Positions 7,738-15,930 of a DNA stretch of 50,965 bases are shown here, one piece after another. Origin of the DNA: an uncultured Clostridia bacterium (GTDB lineage Bacteria; Bacillota; Clostridia; Oscillospirales; Acutalibacteraceae); contig CANRMX010000011.1 in assembly GCA_947631855.1 (NCBI GenBank), positions 1-50,965 of the forward strand, read 5' to 3'. Both the position numbers and the translations under genes were made by a program. The notes beneath the pieces were generated by a model that ran no database searches, was not told the DNA's origin, and saw only the letters and a program-made list of their open reading frames with translations. The stretch's first letter is position 1. Every line of letters begins with the position of its first letter.

Positions 7738-8235
7738 ATGGCGTTGCTGCAGCAGTGGCAGGCATTGTGGGAAGAAAAGCAGGATCGGGGAGAGACCGCG
7801 AAATTTTGGCGGTCCTATGTGGATCAGGAGACGGAGATCTACAAAAAGATCCTGGTGAGCAAGCCCCGGAAGAACACCGTGGAGGGGTACGCCAAAAAGT
7901 ATGGCGTGGATCTGCTCACCATGGCGGCTTTTCTGGACGGGATCAATTCCAGCCTCAAGGAGGGCAACCCCACGGAGGCGCTGGAGGCGGATACCCCGGT
8001 GAATCTCAATTACGACAAAGAGCTGCTCTACAAGAACATGGTAGAGGCCAAGGCCGATTGGCTGTACAACCTGCCCCAGTGGGAGCCGCTGATCCCAGCC
8101 GAGCGCCGGACAGAGCTCTATAAGGAGCAGAAGCGCTCCAAGACCGTGGTGAAGGGGAAGAAGATCGGCCGCAACGATCCCTGCCCCTGTGGCAGCGGCA
8201 AAAAGTATAAGCACTGCTGCGGCCGGAACGCCTGA
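7738..8235 (+). CDS. SEC-C metal-binding domain protein
   Basis: 165 residues. The last 21 residues form a SEC-C motif, [16 protein letters not shown] (C149, C151, C160 and C161 or His159), the zinc-binding tail also found on SecA. The preceding ~125 residues are helical and resemble the UPF0149/YecA-like or clostridial 'SEC-C domain' proteins ([35 protein letters not shown]). A role in metal-dependent protein or ribosome interaction is inferred only from the tail. A GGAAAGGG site precedes the ATG. It is a single-gene unit between cca (divergent) and sigG. Confidence 0.85.
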   Translation: MALLQQWQALWEEKQDRGETAKFWRSYVDQETEIYKKILVSKPRKNTVEGYAKKYGVDLLTMAAFLDGINSSLKEGNPTEALEADTPVNLNYDKELLYKNMVEAKADWLYNLPQWEPLIPAERRTELYKEQKRSKTVVKGKKIGRNDPCPCGSGKKYKHCCGRNA

Positions 8236-8400
8236 GGGACTGTTTCAAGAAATTTTTTCACGGACGCTTTCCGCCGCGCCCTGTATCTTTTTTCGCTATA
8301 TGGCGGCCGCGGGGCGTTGACCGGCGCTGATTCCCGGTGATTAAAGCGCGGAGAAATTGCAGAAAATACCTTCGTAACAACGCATTACGGAGGTTTTTTC

Positions 8401-9171
8401 ATGCAGGGAAAAGTGGAGATCTGCGGTGTGAATACCGCCAGACTGAAGGTGCTGAAAAACGATGAGACCCAGGCGCTGCTGGTGCGCTGCAAAAACGGCG
8501 ACAAGGATGCCCGGGAACAGCTGATCGCCGGGAATCTGCGGCTGGTGCTCAGCGTGATCCAGCGATTCAGCAGCCGGGGAGAAAATCCGGACGACCTGTT
8601 CCAGGTGGGCTGCATTGGGCTGATCAAGGCGATCGACCACTTTGACGTGACCCAAGGGGTGCAGTTTTCCACATATGGGGTACCTATGATCATAGGCGAA
8701 GTACGGCGCTTTTTGCGCGACAACAACCCCGTGCGGGTCAGCCGATCCATGCGGGACACCGCCTACAAGGCGATCCAGTGCCGGGAGAGGCTCACCACGG
8801 AGAAAGGAAAAGAACCCACGGTGGAGGAGATCAGCACCCAGCTGGGTATGCGCCGGGAGGACGTGGTGGTGGCGCTGGAGGCCATTGTGGAGCCGGTCTC
8901 CCTCTATGAGCCGGTGTTTTCCGACGGCGGCGACACCATCTATATCATGGACCAGGTGGGCGATTCCAGCGGCGAAGGCGATTGGCTGGAGGAAATCGCC
9001 ATCAAACAGGCTATCCGCGACCTGAGCGACCGGGAGAAGCGAATCCTCAGCCTACGCTTCCTCCAGGGCAAGACCCAGATGGACGTGGCGGGAGAAATCG
9101 GTATCTCCCAGGCCCAGGTCTCCCGGCTGGAAAAGGGCGCCCTGGGGAAGATCAAAAAAGAGATTCGATAA
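8401..9171 (+). CDS. sigG: RNA polymerase sporulation sigma factor SigG
   Basis: 256 residues, the usual SigG length. The N terminus KVEICGVNTARLKVLKND is the SigG signature. Region 2 (NLRLVLSVIQRF, DDLFQVGCIGLIKAIDHFD, FSTYGVPMIIGEVRRFLRD), region 3 and region 4 with the helix-turn-helix MDVAGEIGISQAQVSRLEKG follow. SigG directs late forespore transcription during endospore formation. GGAGG lies 7 bases before the ATG. In bacilli and many clostridia it follows spoIIGA-sigE, but here it stands alone between a SEC-C gene and a lipoprotein gene. I could not identify its own forespore promoter with confidence in 8236-8400. Confidence 0.97.
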   Translation: MQGKVEICGVNTARLKVLKNDETQALLVRCKNGDKDAREQLIAGNLRLVLSVIQRFSSRGENPDDLFQVGCIGLIKAIDHFDVTQGVQFSTYGVPMIIGEVRRFLRDNNPVRVSRSMRDTAYKAIQCRERLTTEKGKEPTVEEISTQLGMRREDVVVALEAIVEPVSLYEPVFSDGGDTIYIMDQVGDSSGEGDWLEEIAIKQAIRDLSDREKRILSLRFLQGKTQMDVAGEIGISQAQVSRLEKGALGKIKKEIR

Positions 9172-9183
9172 CTTTCTCACATC

Positions 9184-9217
9184 AAACCGCCCCTGCTTTT
9201 CCAGCAGGGGCGGTTTC
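9184..9217. terminator. Bidirectional terminator between sigG and the lipoprotein gene
   Basis: Stem AAACCGCCCCTGC / GCAGGGGCGGTTT around TTTTCCA, just after the sigG stop and facing the convergent minus-strand unit. Confidence 0.85.
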
Positions 9218-9245
9218 GTATCCGAACTGTGACAGGCGAGCGCAA

Positions 9246-10031
9246 TCATGAAATATACATGGGGCCCCACTCGATATCCGCGCCGCCGGAGCTGTTGAAG
9301 GAGAAGGCGCTGTCCTCATAGAAGATCGCGCCCAGGCCGCTGCGCCACTTGGAGCACTGGAAGCCCACCCGGTCGTCCGCCACGGAATCCTCCGCCAGGG
9401 TGAAGAGCAGCCCGTCCTCCCAGTAGAGCTCCGCGTCGTTGATATACCCCTGCTCCACCAGTTCCTCATAGGTACCGAACAGCGGGATTTTGCCCAGCGA
9501 CTGGCTGAAAAGCGTGCCGAGGATCCGGGCCTCCTGCGCATTCAGGGTGGAGAGGCCGGTGAGATCGAACCCGAAGTAGTCGGCGTCGTCGTTGAGCCCG
9601 GGATCCTCCTCCCACAGGGCCGTGAGGATCGCCAGCCACACGCCGTAGTAATCGTTGCCCGGCTCTTTCAGGGTCACGTCCTGGGCGGTGAGCTGCGCCG
9701 GGTAGGTCTCCCGCAATTCGCCGTCAAAGGTCACCTCCACTGTGTCGCCTGGGGTGATTTTGCTCCCCTCCGGCAGGGTGCAGGTGAAGGGCTCGCCGCT
9801 CTCCGTAAAGTACGCCAGCACGGAGATGCTGTCGCCCGCCCGGTACGATTCCAGCACCTTGGCCGTCTGCACCACCACCGGCGGCGCCGTGGGTGCTTCC
9901 GTGGGGGCCGCTGTCGGGGCGGAGGAAAGTTCCGGGCTGGGGGCGGGGCTGCTTGCGCCGCGGCCGCCGGTGCAGGCGGTGAGCATACACAGGGCGCAGA
10001 GCAGCGCCGCAAGGGTTTTTGCGCGTTTCAT
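9246..10031 (-). CDS. Predicted lipoprotein of unknown function
   Basis: 261 residues. A type II signal peptide is clear: MKRAK, hydrophobic stretch, lipobox LTAC with Cys20. Residues 21-55 are a Ser/Pro/Ala/Thr-rich linker (PAPSPELSSAPTAAPTEAPT), which would tether the domain away from the membrane. The rest reads as a small beta-rich part (about 58-115) and an alpha/beta part rich in acidic and aromatic residues (YYGVWLAILTALWEEDPG, WEDGLLFTLAEDSVADDRVGF). I do not recognise the family. It follows ppa by 28 bases on the same strand with a good site (AAAAAGGAGA), so it is probably cotranscribed from the ppa promoter. Confidence 0.8.
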   Translation of the reverse strand: MKRAKTLAALLCALCMLTACTGGRGASSPAPSPELSSAPTAAPTEAPTAPPVVVQTAKVLESYRAGDSISVLAYFTESGEPFTCTLPEGSKITPGDTVEVTFDGELRETYPAQLTAQDVTLKEPGNDYYGVWLAILTALWEEDPGLNDDADYFGFDLTGLSTLNAQEARILGTLFSQSLGKIPLFGTYEELVEQGYINDAELYWEDGLLFTLAEDSVADDRVGFQCSKWRSGLGAIFYEDSAFSFNSSGGADIEWGPMYIS

Positions 10032-10059
10032 GGGACGTCTCCTTTTTGGGTCGATTGCC

Positions 10060-10593
10060 TTACCGGCAGAAATCGTTCAGATAATGATCCAGCGCGTCGC
10101 CGATGATCCGCCGGGCCTCGCCGGCATTTTTCACCTCGCTGATATCCGTATCCTTGCCGGTCTCCAGCTGCTTATACACCGAGAAGAAGTGCTGCATCTC
10201 GTCGAAGATGTGCTGGGGCAGCTCCACGATGTCGTGATAGCCGTTGTAGGTGGGATCGTCAAAGGGAATGGCGATGATCTTCTCATCGTCCTTGCCGCCG
10301 TCGTTCATGATGATCACCCCGATGGGGTAGCACCGCACCAGCGACATGGGCAGGATGTTTTCGCTGCACAGCACCAGCACGTCCAGCGGGTCGCCGTCGT
10401 TGGCGTAGGTGCGGGGGATAAAGCCGTAGTTGGCGGGATAGTGGGTGGAGGTGTACAGCACCCGATCCAGCCGGAGCAGGCCGGTGTCCTTGTCCAGCTC
10501 ATACTTGGTCTTGCCGCCCTTGGTGATCTCGATCACCGCGAAGAAATCGTCGTCCTTGATGCGTTTGGGGTTGATATCGTGCCAGATATTCAT
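10060..10593 (-). CDS. ppa: Inorganic pyrophosphatase, family I
   Basis: 177 residues. Family I signature DGDPLDVLVL (D66, D68, D71) plus ITKGGKTKYELDKDTG and YPANYGFIP; these are the metal and pyrophosphate ligands. It hydrolyses PPi from biosynthesis in the cytoplasm. The start at 10593 follows AAAAAGGAGGGA; an upstream in-frame extension of 39 codons lacks a site and is rejected. Many Clostridia use family II enzymes or membrane pyrophosphatases, so a family I enzyme is worth noting. First gene of a two-gene unit with the lipoprotein. Confidence 0.95.
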   Translation of the reverse strand: MNIWHDINPKRIKDDDFFAVIEITKGGKTKYELDKDTGLLRLDRVLYTSTHYPANYGFIPRTYANDGDPLDVLVLCSENILPMSLVRCYPIGVIIMNDGGKDDEKIIAIPFDDPTYNGYHDIVELPQHIFDEMQHFFSVYKQLETGKDTDISEVKNAGEARRIIGDALDHYLNDFCR

Positions 10594-10615
10594 GGAAGTC
10601 CCTCCTTTTTCTTTC

Positions 10616-10644
10616 ATTGTACCACGGGCCGCCGGGATTTGCAA
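10616..10644 (-). promoter_or_regulatory. Promoter of ppa and the lipoprotein gene
   Basis: Minus strand TTGCAA (10644-10639), 17-base spacer, TACAAT (10621-10616); the ATG follows 22 bases after the -10. Confidence 0.7.
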
Positions 10645-10724
10645 TCGGCAGTTTTGGGCTTTTCCCACATAGACCGGGCCGGCGGCGCATATCCATAGAG
10701 AAAAGCGCATTTGGGGGGATCGGT

Positions 10725-11021
10725 ATGACGTGCAGGATGGGCGAGCTGCGCAACAAGGAAGTCATCAGCGTGAAGGACGGGGAGCGGATCGGCTTTATCT
10801 CCGATGTGGAATTGGACACCGCCGCGGCGCACCTCACCGCCGTGGTGATCTACGGCCGCCTGCGCCTGTTCGGGCTGCTGGGGAGGGAGCCGGACCTGGT
10901 GATCCCCTGGCGGGACATCGCGCTGATCGGCGGGGACACGGTGCTGGTGGATTACCGCCGGCCGCCCGAGGTGAAAAAGGAAAACGCCCTCAGCCGGGTG
11001 CTGAGCAAGCTGGGCTTATAG
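10725..11021 (+). CDS. YlmC/YmxH-family PRC-barrel protein
   Basis: 98 residues with a PRC-barrel: [27 protein letters not shown], then [42 protein letters not shown]. This matches the YlmC/YmxH group of sporulation-linked small proteins in Firmicutes; the molecular role is not settled. Start at 10725 with a GGGGGGAT site 6-8 bases upstream. Divergent from ppa and 178 bases before rpsB, which has its own promoter, so it is probably a separate unit. No clear vegetative promoter is visible upstream, which would fit a sporulation sigma factor. Confidence 0.85.
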   Translation: MTCRMGELRNKEVISVKDGERIGFISDVELDTAAAHLTAVVIYGRLRLFGLLGREPDLVIPWRDIALIGGDTVLVDYRRPPEVKKENALSRVLSKLGL

Positions 11022-11067
11022 GGCTGCGGAAAGCGCGGGAAAATCTGAAAAAACCGGGGAAAAACGC

Positions 11068-11096
11068 TTGATTTCACAACTCCGGTGTGTTATAAT
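11068..11096 (+). promoter_or_regulatory. Promoter of rpsB-tsf
   Basis: TTGATT (11068-11073), 17-base spacer, TATAAT (11091-11096). The leader to the rpsB ATG is about 97 bases and carries GC-rich stems, which may hold an autoregulatory S2 site; I could not match it to a known motif by eye. Confidence 0.75.
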
Positions 11097-11199
11097 ATTC
11101 CAGCAAAACGCACGCCGCGTTTCGGCTTGGTGCCTGCGAGAGCGGGTCTTTTCCGAAAAAATCAAGACGCGGCGGAGGAAAAACCAGGAGGTTTTCAAA

Positions 11200-11967
11200 A
11201 TGGCAGTCGTATCTATGAAGCAGCTGCTGGAGGCCGGCGTGCATTTCGGCCACCAGACCAGAAGATGGAACCCGAAGATGGCTCCCTACATCTTCACCGA
11301 GCGCAACGGCATCTATATCATCGATCTGCAGAAGACCGTGAAAAAGATGGACGCCGCGTACAATTTCGTCCGCGACCTGGCCGCCGACGGCAAGAACATC
11401 CTGTTCGTGGGCACCAAGAAGCAGGCCCAGGAGTCCGTGAAGGAAGAGGCCACCCGCGCCGGCGCGTACTATGTGAACGCCCGCTGGCTGGGCGGTATGC
11501 TCACCAACTTCACCACCATCCGCAAGCGGGTCCAGCGTCTGGCCCAGCTGCGCAAGATGGAGGAGGACGGCACCTTCGAGCTGCTGCCCAAGAAGGAAGT
11601 GGCCAAGCTCCAGCTGGAGATCGAAAAGCTGGAGAAGTACCTGGGCGGCATCAAGGAAATGCACGATTTCCCCGGCGCGCTGTTCATCGTCGATCCCCGC
11701 AAGGAGCGCATCGCCGTGTCCGAGGCCCGCAAGCTGGGCATCCCCATCGTGGCCATCGTCGACACCAACTGCGACCCCGATGAGATCGATTATGTGATCC
11801 CCGGCAACGACGACGCCATCCGCGCCGTGAAGCTCATCGCCGGCGCCATGGCCGACGCCATCATCGAGGGCCGCGAGGGCCAGATGGGCGCCGCCGCCGC
11901 GGAGGAGCCGGAGACCGATGAGGCTGAGGAAGCCGAGGAAGAGACCGAAGAAGCCGTCGAGGAGTGA
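11200..11967 (+). CDS. rpsB: 30S ribosomal protein S2
   Basis: 255 residues. Family signatures: [19 protein letters not shown] near the N terminus, [20 protein letters not shown], and [58 protein letters not shown]. The C terminus is extended by an acidic Glu/Ala-rich tail of about 28 residues ([13 protein letters not shown]...), common in Clostridia. It assembles into the 30S subunit and helps hold S1/mRNA. The ATG at 11200 follows AGGAGG by 8 bases. First gene of rpsB-tsf. Confidence 0.98.
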   Translation: MAVVSMKQLLEAGVHFGHQTRRWNPKMAPYIFTERNGIYIIDLQKTVKKMDAAYNFVRDLAADGKNILFVGTKKQAQESVKEEATRAGAYYVNARWLGGMLTNFTTIRKRVQRLAQLRKMEEDGTFELLPKKEVAKLQLEIEKLEKYLGGIKEMHDFPGALFIVDPRKERIAVSEARKLGIPIVAIVDTNCDPDEIDYVIPGNDDAIRAVKLIAGAMADAIIEGREGQMGAAAAEEPETDEAEEAEEETEEAVEE

Positions 11968-12051
11968 TCCTCCGCCCGGTTAGTAGTAGAGAATGATCCC
12001 CGTGCCCGGCGCCTCTGCCGGACAGGATAAAAGAGAGAGGAAGAGTTTACC

Positions 12052-12966
12052 ATGAATTTTACCGCTAAGGATGTTGCCGCGCTTCGGGAGAAGACCGGCG
12101 TTGGCATGATGGAATGCAAGAAGGCGCTGGCCGCCGCTGACGGCGACATGGACAAGGCCGTGGATATCCTTCGGGAAAAGGGCCTGGCCGCTGCCGTGAA
12201 GAAGGCCGGTCGTATCGCCGCCGAGGGCGTGGCTTTTGCTACCGTCAGCGAGTGCGGCAAGGTGGCCGTGGTGATCGAAGTCAACGCCGAGACCGACTTC
12301 GTGGCCAAGAATGCCGAGTTCCAGGCCTTTGTCAAGACCTGCGCCGACACCGTGATCCATGAGAATCCCGCCGACGTGGAGACCCTGCTGGCCTGCACCG
12401 CCTATGGCAGCGACCAGACCGTGGACGCCCTGCTGAAGGAGAAGATCCTCACCATCGGCGAGAACATCAAGATCCGCCGTTTCGCCCGCTACGAAGGGGC
12501 CGTCACCGCCTATGTCCATGGCGGCGGCCGGATCGGCGTCATCGCCTCCTTCGATACCAGCGACGACATCGCCGCCACCGACGGCTTCAAGGCCTATGCC
12601 CACAACGTGGCCATGCAGATCGCCGCGCTGAATCCCGAGTTCCTGGATGAAGCCTCCGTGCCTGAGGAGCGTAAGGAGCACGAGAAGGCCATCCTGACCC
12701 AGCAGATCGTGGACGAGGGCAAGCCTGCCGCCATCGCCGAGAAGATCGTGGCCGGACGGCTCAGCAAGTTCTTCAAGGAGATCTGCCTCACGGATCAGCA
12801 GTATGTGCAGGACAGCAAGCTGACCGTGCAGCAGTACACCGACAGCGTCGCCAAGGAGCTGGGCGGCAGCATCAAGATCACCGCATTCACCCGCTTTGAG
12901 AAGGGCGAGGGCCTGGAGAAGCGCGAGGAGAATTTCGCCGACGAGATCGCCAAGCTGGTGAAGTGA
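12052..12966 (+). CDS. tsf: Elongation factor Ts
   Basis: 304 residues. N-terminal UBA-like part with TGVGMMECKKALAAADGD, then the dimerisation core with EVNAETDFVAKNAEFQAF (the TDFVA motif that contacts EF-Tu), and a C-terminal part to FADEIAKLVK. It exchanges GDP for GTP on EF-Tu. It follows rpsB by 84 bases with an AGAGGAAGAG site. A strong terminator follows immediately, so the pyrH-frr genes that often continue this operon are not linked here. Confidence 0.98.
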   Translation: MNFTAKDVAALREKTGVGMMECKKALAAADGDMDKAVDILREKGLAAAVKKAGRIAAEGVAFATVSECGKVAVVIEVNAETDFVAKNAEFQAFVKTCADTVIHENPADVETLLACTAYGSDQTVDALLKEKILTIGENIKIRRFARYEGAVTAYVHGGGRIGVIASFDTSDDIAATDGFKAYAHNVAMQIAALNPEFLDEASVPEERKEHEKAILTQQIVDEGKPAAIAEKIVAGRLSKFFKEICLTDQQYVQDSKLTVQQYTDSVAKELGGSIKITAFTRFEKGEGLEKREENFADEIAKLVK

Positions 12967-12990
12967 TTCCACAATAATTACTAATAAAAG

Positions 12991-13018
12991 AGGCCACCCA
13001 ACTTGGGTGGCCTTTTTG
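12991..13018. terminator. Bidirectional terminator after tsf
   Basis: Perfect 10-base stem AGGCCACCCA / TGGGTGGCCT with loop ACT, A-rich before and T-rich after. Also ends the minus-strand feo unit. Confidence 0.9.
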
Positions 13019-13027
13019 TATTCTTTT

Positions 13028-13381
13028 TTACCCTTTCTGCCGCCGACGCGCCCGGGAAACCAGCCCGGACGCAACGCCTCCCGCCAGGGCAATCCCCAAA
13101 TAGACCGCGCCATAGACCAGGGTGTCTTCCCAGCCCATCTCGATCACTTTCCATCCCGACAGCACAAACAGCGCCAGGAACAGCGCGGCGCTTGCCCACC
13201 GGGTCTTGGGTGCGGTGCCCGCATAGACGCCCAGGCCCAGGGCAGTGATGGGGAGCAAGATCAACAGCGCCGTGATCCACAGCCCGAAGCCCGGCCCGGA
13301 GGACAGCAGGTGTACCGATATCAGGGGCAGCGCCGCCCCCATGAGCAGCGCAACGAGATCGGGAACGCATCTCTTTGCCAT
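13028..13381 (-). CDS. Small four-helix membrane protein, end of the feo unit
   Basis: 117 residues, largely hydrophobic. Four membrane segments are likely (about 8-28, 33-55, 62-84 and 87-110), ending in a basic tail SRARRRQKG. GGAGG precedes the ATG at 13381 by 8 bases; a longer frame upstream overlaps the Cys-rich gene and lacks a site. It lies 14 bases after the FeoB-associated gene on the same strand, so cotranscription is likely. I do not recognise the family. A link to iron uptake is inferred only from position. Confidence 0.7.
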   Translation of the reverse strand: MAKRCVPDLVALLMGAALPLISVHLLSSGPGFGLWITALLILLPITALGLGVYAGTAPKTRWASAALFLALFVLSGWKVIEMGWEDTLVYGAVYLGIALAGGVASGLVSRARRRQKG

Positions 13382-13395
13382 TGCGATTTCCTCCG

Positions 13396-13551
13396 TCACA
13401 GCGTCTTTTTGGTCTGATCCCGCTTGGCGCAAACGGGGCAATTCCCACCGCCGCAGCAGGTTTTTCCGGCTTTCCTGTCCTTATAGAGCTTCCGGGCGGC
13501 GAAGAACACCGCCGCAGCCAGGAGCAGACAGATCAAAACAGTGGACAGCAT
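13396..13551 (-). CDS. FeoB-associated Cys-rich membrane protein
   Basis: 51 residues: one N-terminal membrane helix (LSTVLICLLLAAAVFFAA), a basic RKLYKDRKAGK linker, then a cysteine cluster CCGGGNCPVC. This is the usual layout of the small FeoB-associated Cys-rich proteins (sometimes called FeoC-like) encoded after feoB in Clostridia and Bacteroidetes, thought to assist Fe2+ transfer. The AGGAGG site sits directly after the feoB stop, 13 bases before the ATG, so it is translated from the feoAB message. Confidence 0.85.
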   Translation of the reverse strand: MLSTVLICLLLAAAVFFAARKLYKDRKAGKTCCGGGNCPVCAKRDQTKKTL

Positions 13552-13569
13552 ATCCAGAATTTTTTCCTC

Positions 13570-15669
13570 CTACACGAGCAGCAGCCCGATGTGATAGACG
13601 ATGAACGCAACCACCCACGCCACGCCGATCTGGAACCCGGCGGACAGCAGGGTGCGCTTCCAGCTGCCCGTCTCCCGGCGGATCACCGCCAGAGTGGCCG
13701 CGCAGGGCACGTAGAGCAGGGAGAAGGTCATCAGGGCGTAGGCGTTCAGCGGGCCGAAGCCCAGGGCGGCCAAGGCGCTCTGCAGGGCGGCCATGCCCGC
13801 CCCGGAGTTGATATTCCCGATGCCGAACAGCACCGCGCAGCTGGAGACCACCACCTCTTTGGCGGAGATACCGGCGATCAGGGCCACGACGATCTGCCAG
13901 AAGCCCAGCCCGATGGGCGCGAACACCGGCACGATCCACTGCCCCAGCAGGGAGCCGAAAGTCCTGCTCATGTCGTCGGAGTATCCGCCGGGGCCGAAGT
14001 GCAGCAGGAACCACATCACGATGGACGCGATAAAGATGGTGGTGCCGGCCTTGGTCAGGTAATCCTTCACCTTTTCCCACACGTAAATGGCGATGGTGCG
14101 GGCGCTGGGGGATTTGTATTCCGGCAGCTCGATGAGCAGGGAAGCCTGCTGCTGCCCGCCCTTGCGCCGGTCAAAGAGGTGCAGGATAAAGGCACTGACC
14201 ACAGCCACCAACAGCCCCAGCAGGTACATGGAATAGGCCGCCAGCATGGCGTGGCGGGGGAAGAAAATGCTGGAAAACAGCACATAGATGGGCAGACGCG
14301 CACTGCACGACATAAACGGGGTGATCAGGATGGTGCGGAATCGGTCGCGGGAAGTCTCCAGCGTGCGGGAGGCCATGATCGCCGGGACGGTGCAGCCGAA
14401 GCCCAGCATCATGGGGATAAACGCCCGGCCGGACAGTCCCAGCCTGCCCATGATGCCGTCCATGACGTAGGCCACCCGGGCCATGTAGCCGCTGTCCTCC
14501 AGAAAGGCCAGCGCCAGGAACAGGATGAAGATATTGGGCAGAAAGGTGAGGATCCCGCCCACCCCGGCGATGATGCCGTCCACGATCAGCGAGATGGCCA
14601 CGGGCGACACGTGGATGGCCTCCAGCGCCCGCAGCGCCCCGGTGGAGAACAGCTCCAGTCCCGTCTCAAAGTACCCCTTGAGCCAGTCCCCCACAAAGAA
14701 GGTGAGGAAAAAGACCAGCGCCATCACCAGCAGGAAGATGGGCAGTCCCAGAAAGCGGTGGGTCAGCAGCCCGTCGGCCCGGTCGGTGAGGGCCGCCTTG
14801 CGGTCGCGGTTCACCAGCACCTCCTGGATGATCTCCTCGATGAAGTCGTATTTCTGATTGATAATGTCCTTCTCGTAGCTGCGGTCCAGAATGTCCGGCG
14901 CGTCCACCGGGTACTTTTCGGTGATCTCCCGGTCGCCCTCCAGCAGCTTGATGGCGTGCCAGCGCAGGTTGGTGACTTCCGGGTACTTCACCCGGAGCAG
15001 CTCTTTCAAGGCGTCGATCTTTTCCTCCAATTCCCGGCTGTACACCATAGTCAGCCGCTGGTGGCGGTCCAGATCGTGGGCATGGGGCTGGTGGACTTCG
15101 TAAGGGTGGGGCCGGGTCTGGTGGGTGACGCTGCCCGCCTGATGGTGGTGGATCAGGGGCAGGTCGCTTTCGCCATCGGCGTGGTGGGCGGCGGCGTGCA
15201 TCAGGATATCCAGCCCGGTCTTGCGCCGGGCGGAAACGGGGATCACCGGGATGCCCAGCATTTCGGGCAGACGGTGCAGGTCGATCTCCATGCCCCGCTT
15301 CTCCACGATGTCCATCATGTTCAGGGCCAGGATCACCGGCTTGCCCAGCTCGATGAGCTGCAGCGTCAGGTACAGGTTGCGCTCCAGCGCCGAGGCGTCG
15401 GCCACGTCGATGATCACGTCCACGTCCTCGCCCAGGATGTACTGCCGGGTCACCTGCTCCTCCATGGTGTAGGAGGTCAGGCTGTAGGCCCCGGGCAGAT
15501 CCACCAGCTTGTAGAGGGCGTCGTGAAATTTGAAGCTGCCCTCTTTCTTTTCCACGGTGACGCCCGGCCAGTTGGCCACCTTGAGATTGGCGCCGGTGTA
15601 GGCGTTGAACAGCGTGGTCTTGCCGCAGTTGGGATTCCCGGCAAATCCGATGGATAAGCTGTGTTCCAT
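13570..15669 (-). CDS. feoB: Ferrous iron transport protein B
   Basis: 699 residues. The cytoplasmic G domain has G1 GNPNCGKT (11-18), G2 in VANWPGVTVEKKEG, G3 DLPG (57-60) and G4 NMMD (117-120). It is followed by a spacer with an unusual histidine cluster (12 His between 158 and 203), then the membrane part with GFGCTVPAIMASRTLE and LITPFMSCSARLPIYVLF (conserved Cys gates). It moves Fe2+ across the inner membrane, regulated by GTP. It starts 1 base after the feoA stop codon and precedes the Cys-rich partner. The His-rich spacer is longer and richer than I expect for FeoB and could bind metal. Confidence 0.97.
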   Translation of the reverse strand: MEHSLSIGFAGNPNCGKTTLFNAYTGANLKVANWPGVTVEKKEGSFKFHDALYKLVDLPGAYSLTSYTMEEQVTRQYILGEDVDVIIDVADASALERNLYLTLQLIELGKPVILALNMMDIVEKRGMEIDLHRLPEMLGIPVIPVSARRKTGLDILMHAAAHHADGESDLPLIHHHQAGSVTHQTRPHPYEVHQPHAHDLDRHQRLTMVYSRELEEKIDALKELLRVKYPEVTNLRWHAIKLLEGDREITEKYPVDAPDILDRSYEKDIINQKYDFIEEIIQEVLVNRDRKAALTDRADGLLTHRFLGLPIFLLVMALVFFLTFFVGDWLKGYFETGLELFSTGALRALEAIHVSPVAISLIVDGIIAGVGGILTFLPNIFILFLALAFLEDSGYMARVAYVMDGIMGRLGLSGRAFIPMMLGFGCTVPAIMASRTLETSRDRFRTILITPFMSCSARLPIYVLFSSIFFPRHAMLAAYSMYLLGLLVAVVSAFILHLFDRRKGGQQQASLLIELPEYKSPSARTIAIYVWEKVKDYLTKAGTTIFIASIVMWFLLHFGPGGYSDDMSRTFGSLLGQWIVPVFAPIGLGFWQIVVALIAGISAKEVVVSSCAVLFGIGNINSGAGMAALQSALAALGFGPLNAYALMTFSLLYVPCAATLAVIRRETGSWKRTLLSAGFQIGVAWVVAFIVYHIGLLLV

Positions 15670-15670
15670 A

Positions 15671-15901
15671 CTACCGGGCCTCCTTTCCGATCACAGTGAT
15701 GTTCTCGGCGATCTGCCGGCCAATGGCGAATCGCGCGCCCCGCACCGAGATCACCATAGCGCCCCGGGGCTTTTTCCGCAGGACGGTGATGGCGGTGCCC
15801 TCCAAAATCCCCAGCGCCTCCAGGCGGCGTTCCAGGGCCACCGGCAGCGCCAGCCCGGTGACCACGTAGCTTTTTTCCGATTCTCCTTCATGCAGCGTCA
15901 T
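15671..15901 (-). CDS. feoA: Ferrous iron transport protein A
   Basis: 76 residues folding as one SH3-like FeoA domain: GLALPVALERRLEALGILEGTAITVLRKKPRGAMVISVRGARFAIGRQIAENITV. FeoA is a small cytoplasmic partner of FeoB. AAAGGGG lies about 10 bases upstream of the ATG. The gap to the preceding uxuA stop is only 29 bases with no terminator or promoter visible, so feoAB may be read through from uxuA. Confidence 0.93.
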   Translation of the reverse strand: MTLHEGESEKSYVVTGLALPVALERRLEALGILEGTAITVLRKKPRGAMVISVRGARFAIGRQIAENITVIGKEAR

Positions 15902-15930
15902 GTGCCCAAATCCCCTTTATTTGAACTTGC

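Noticed and set aside
13375-15657. A 760-codon plus-strand frame opposite feoB
   Set aside because: His/Gln/Gly/Asp-rich antisense noise over an intact feoB; no domain is recognisable.
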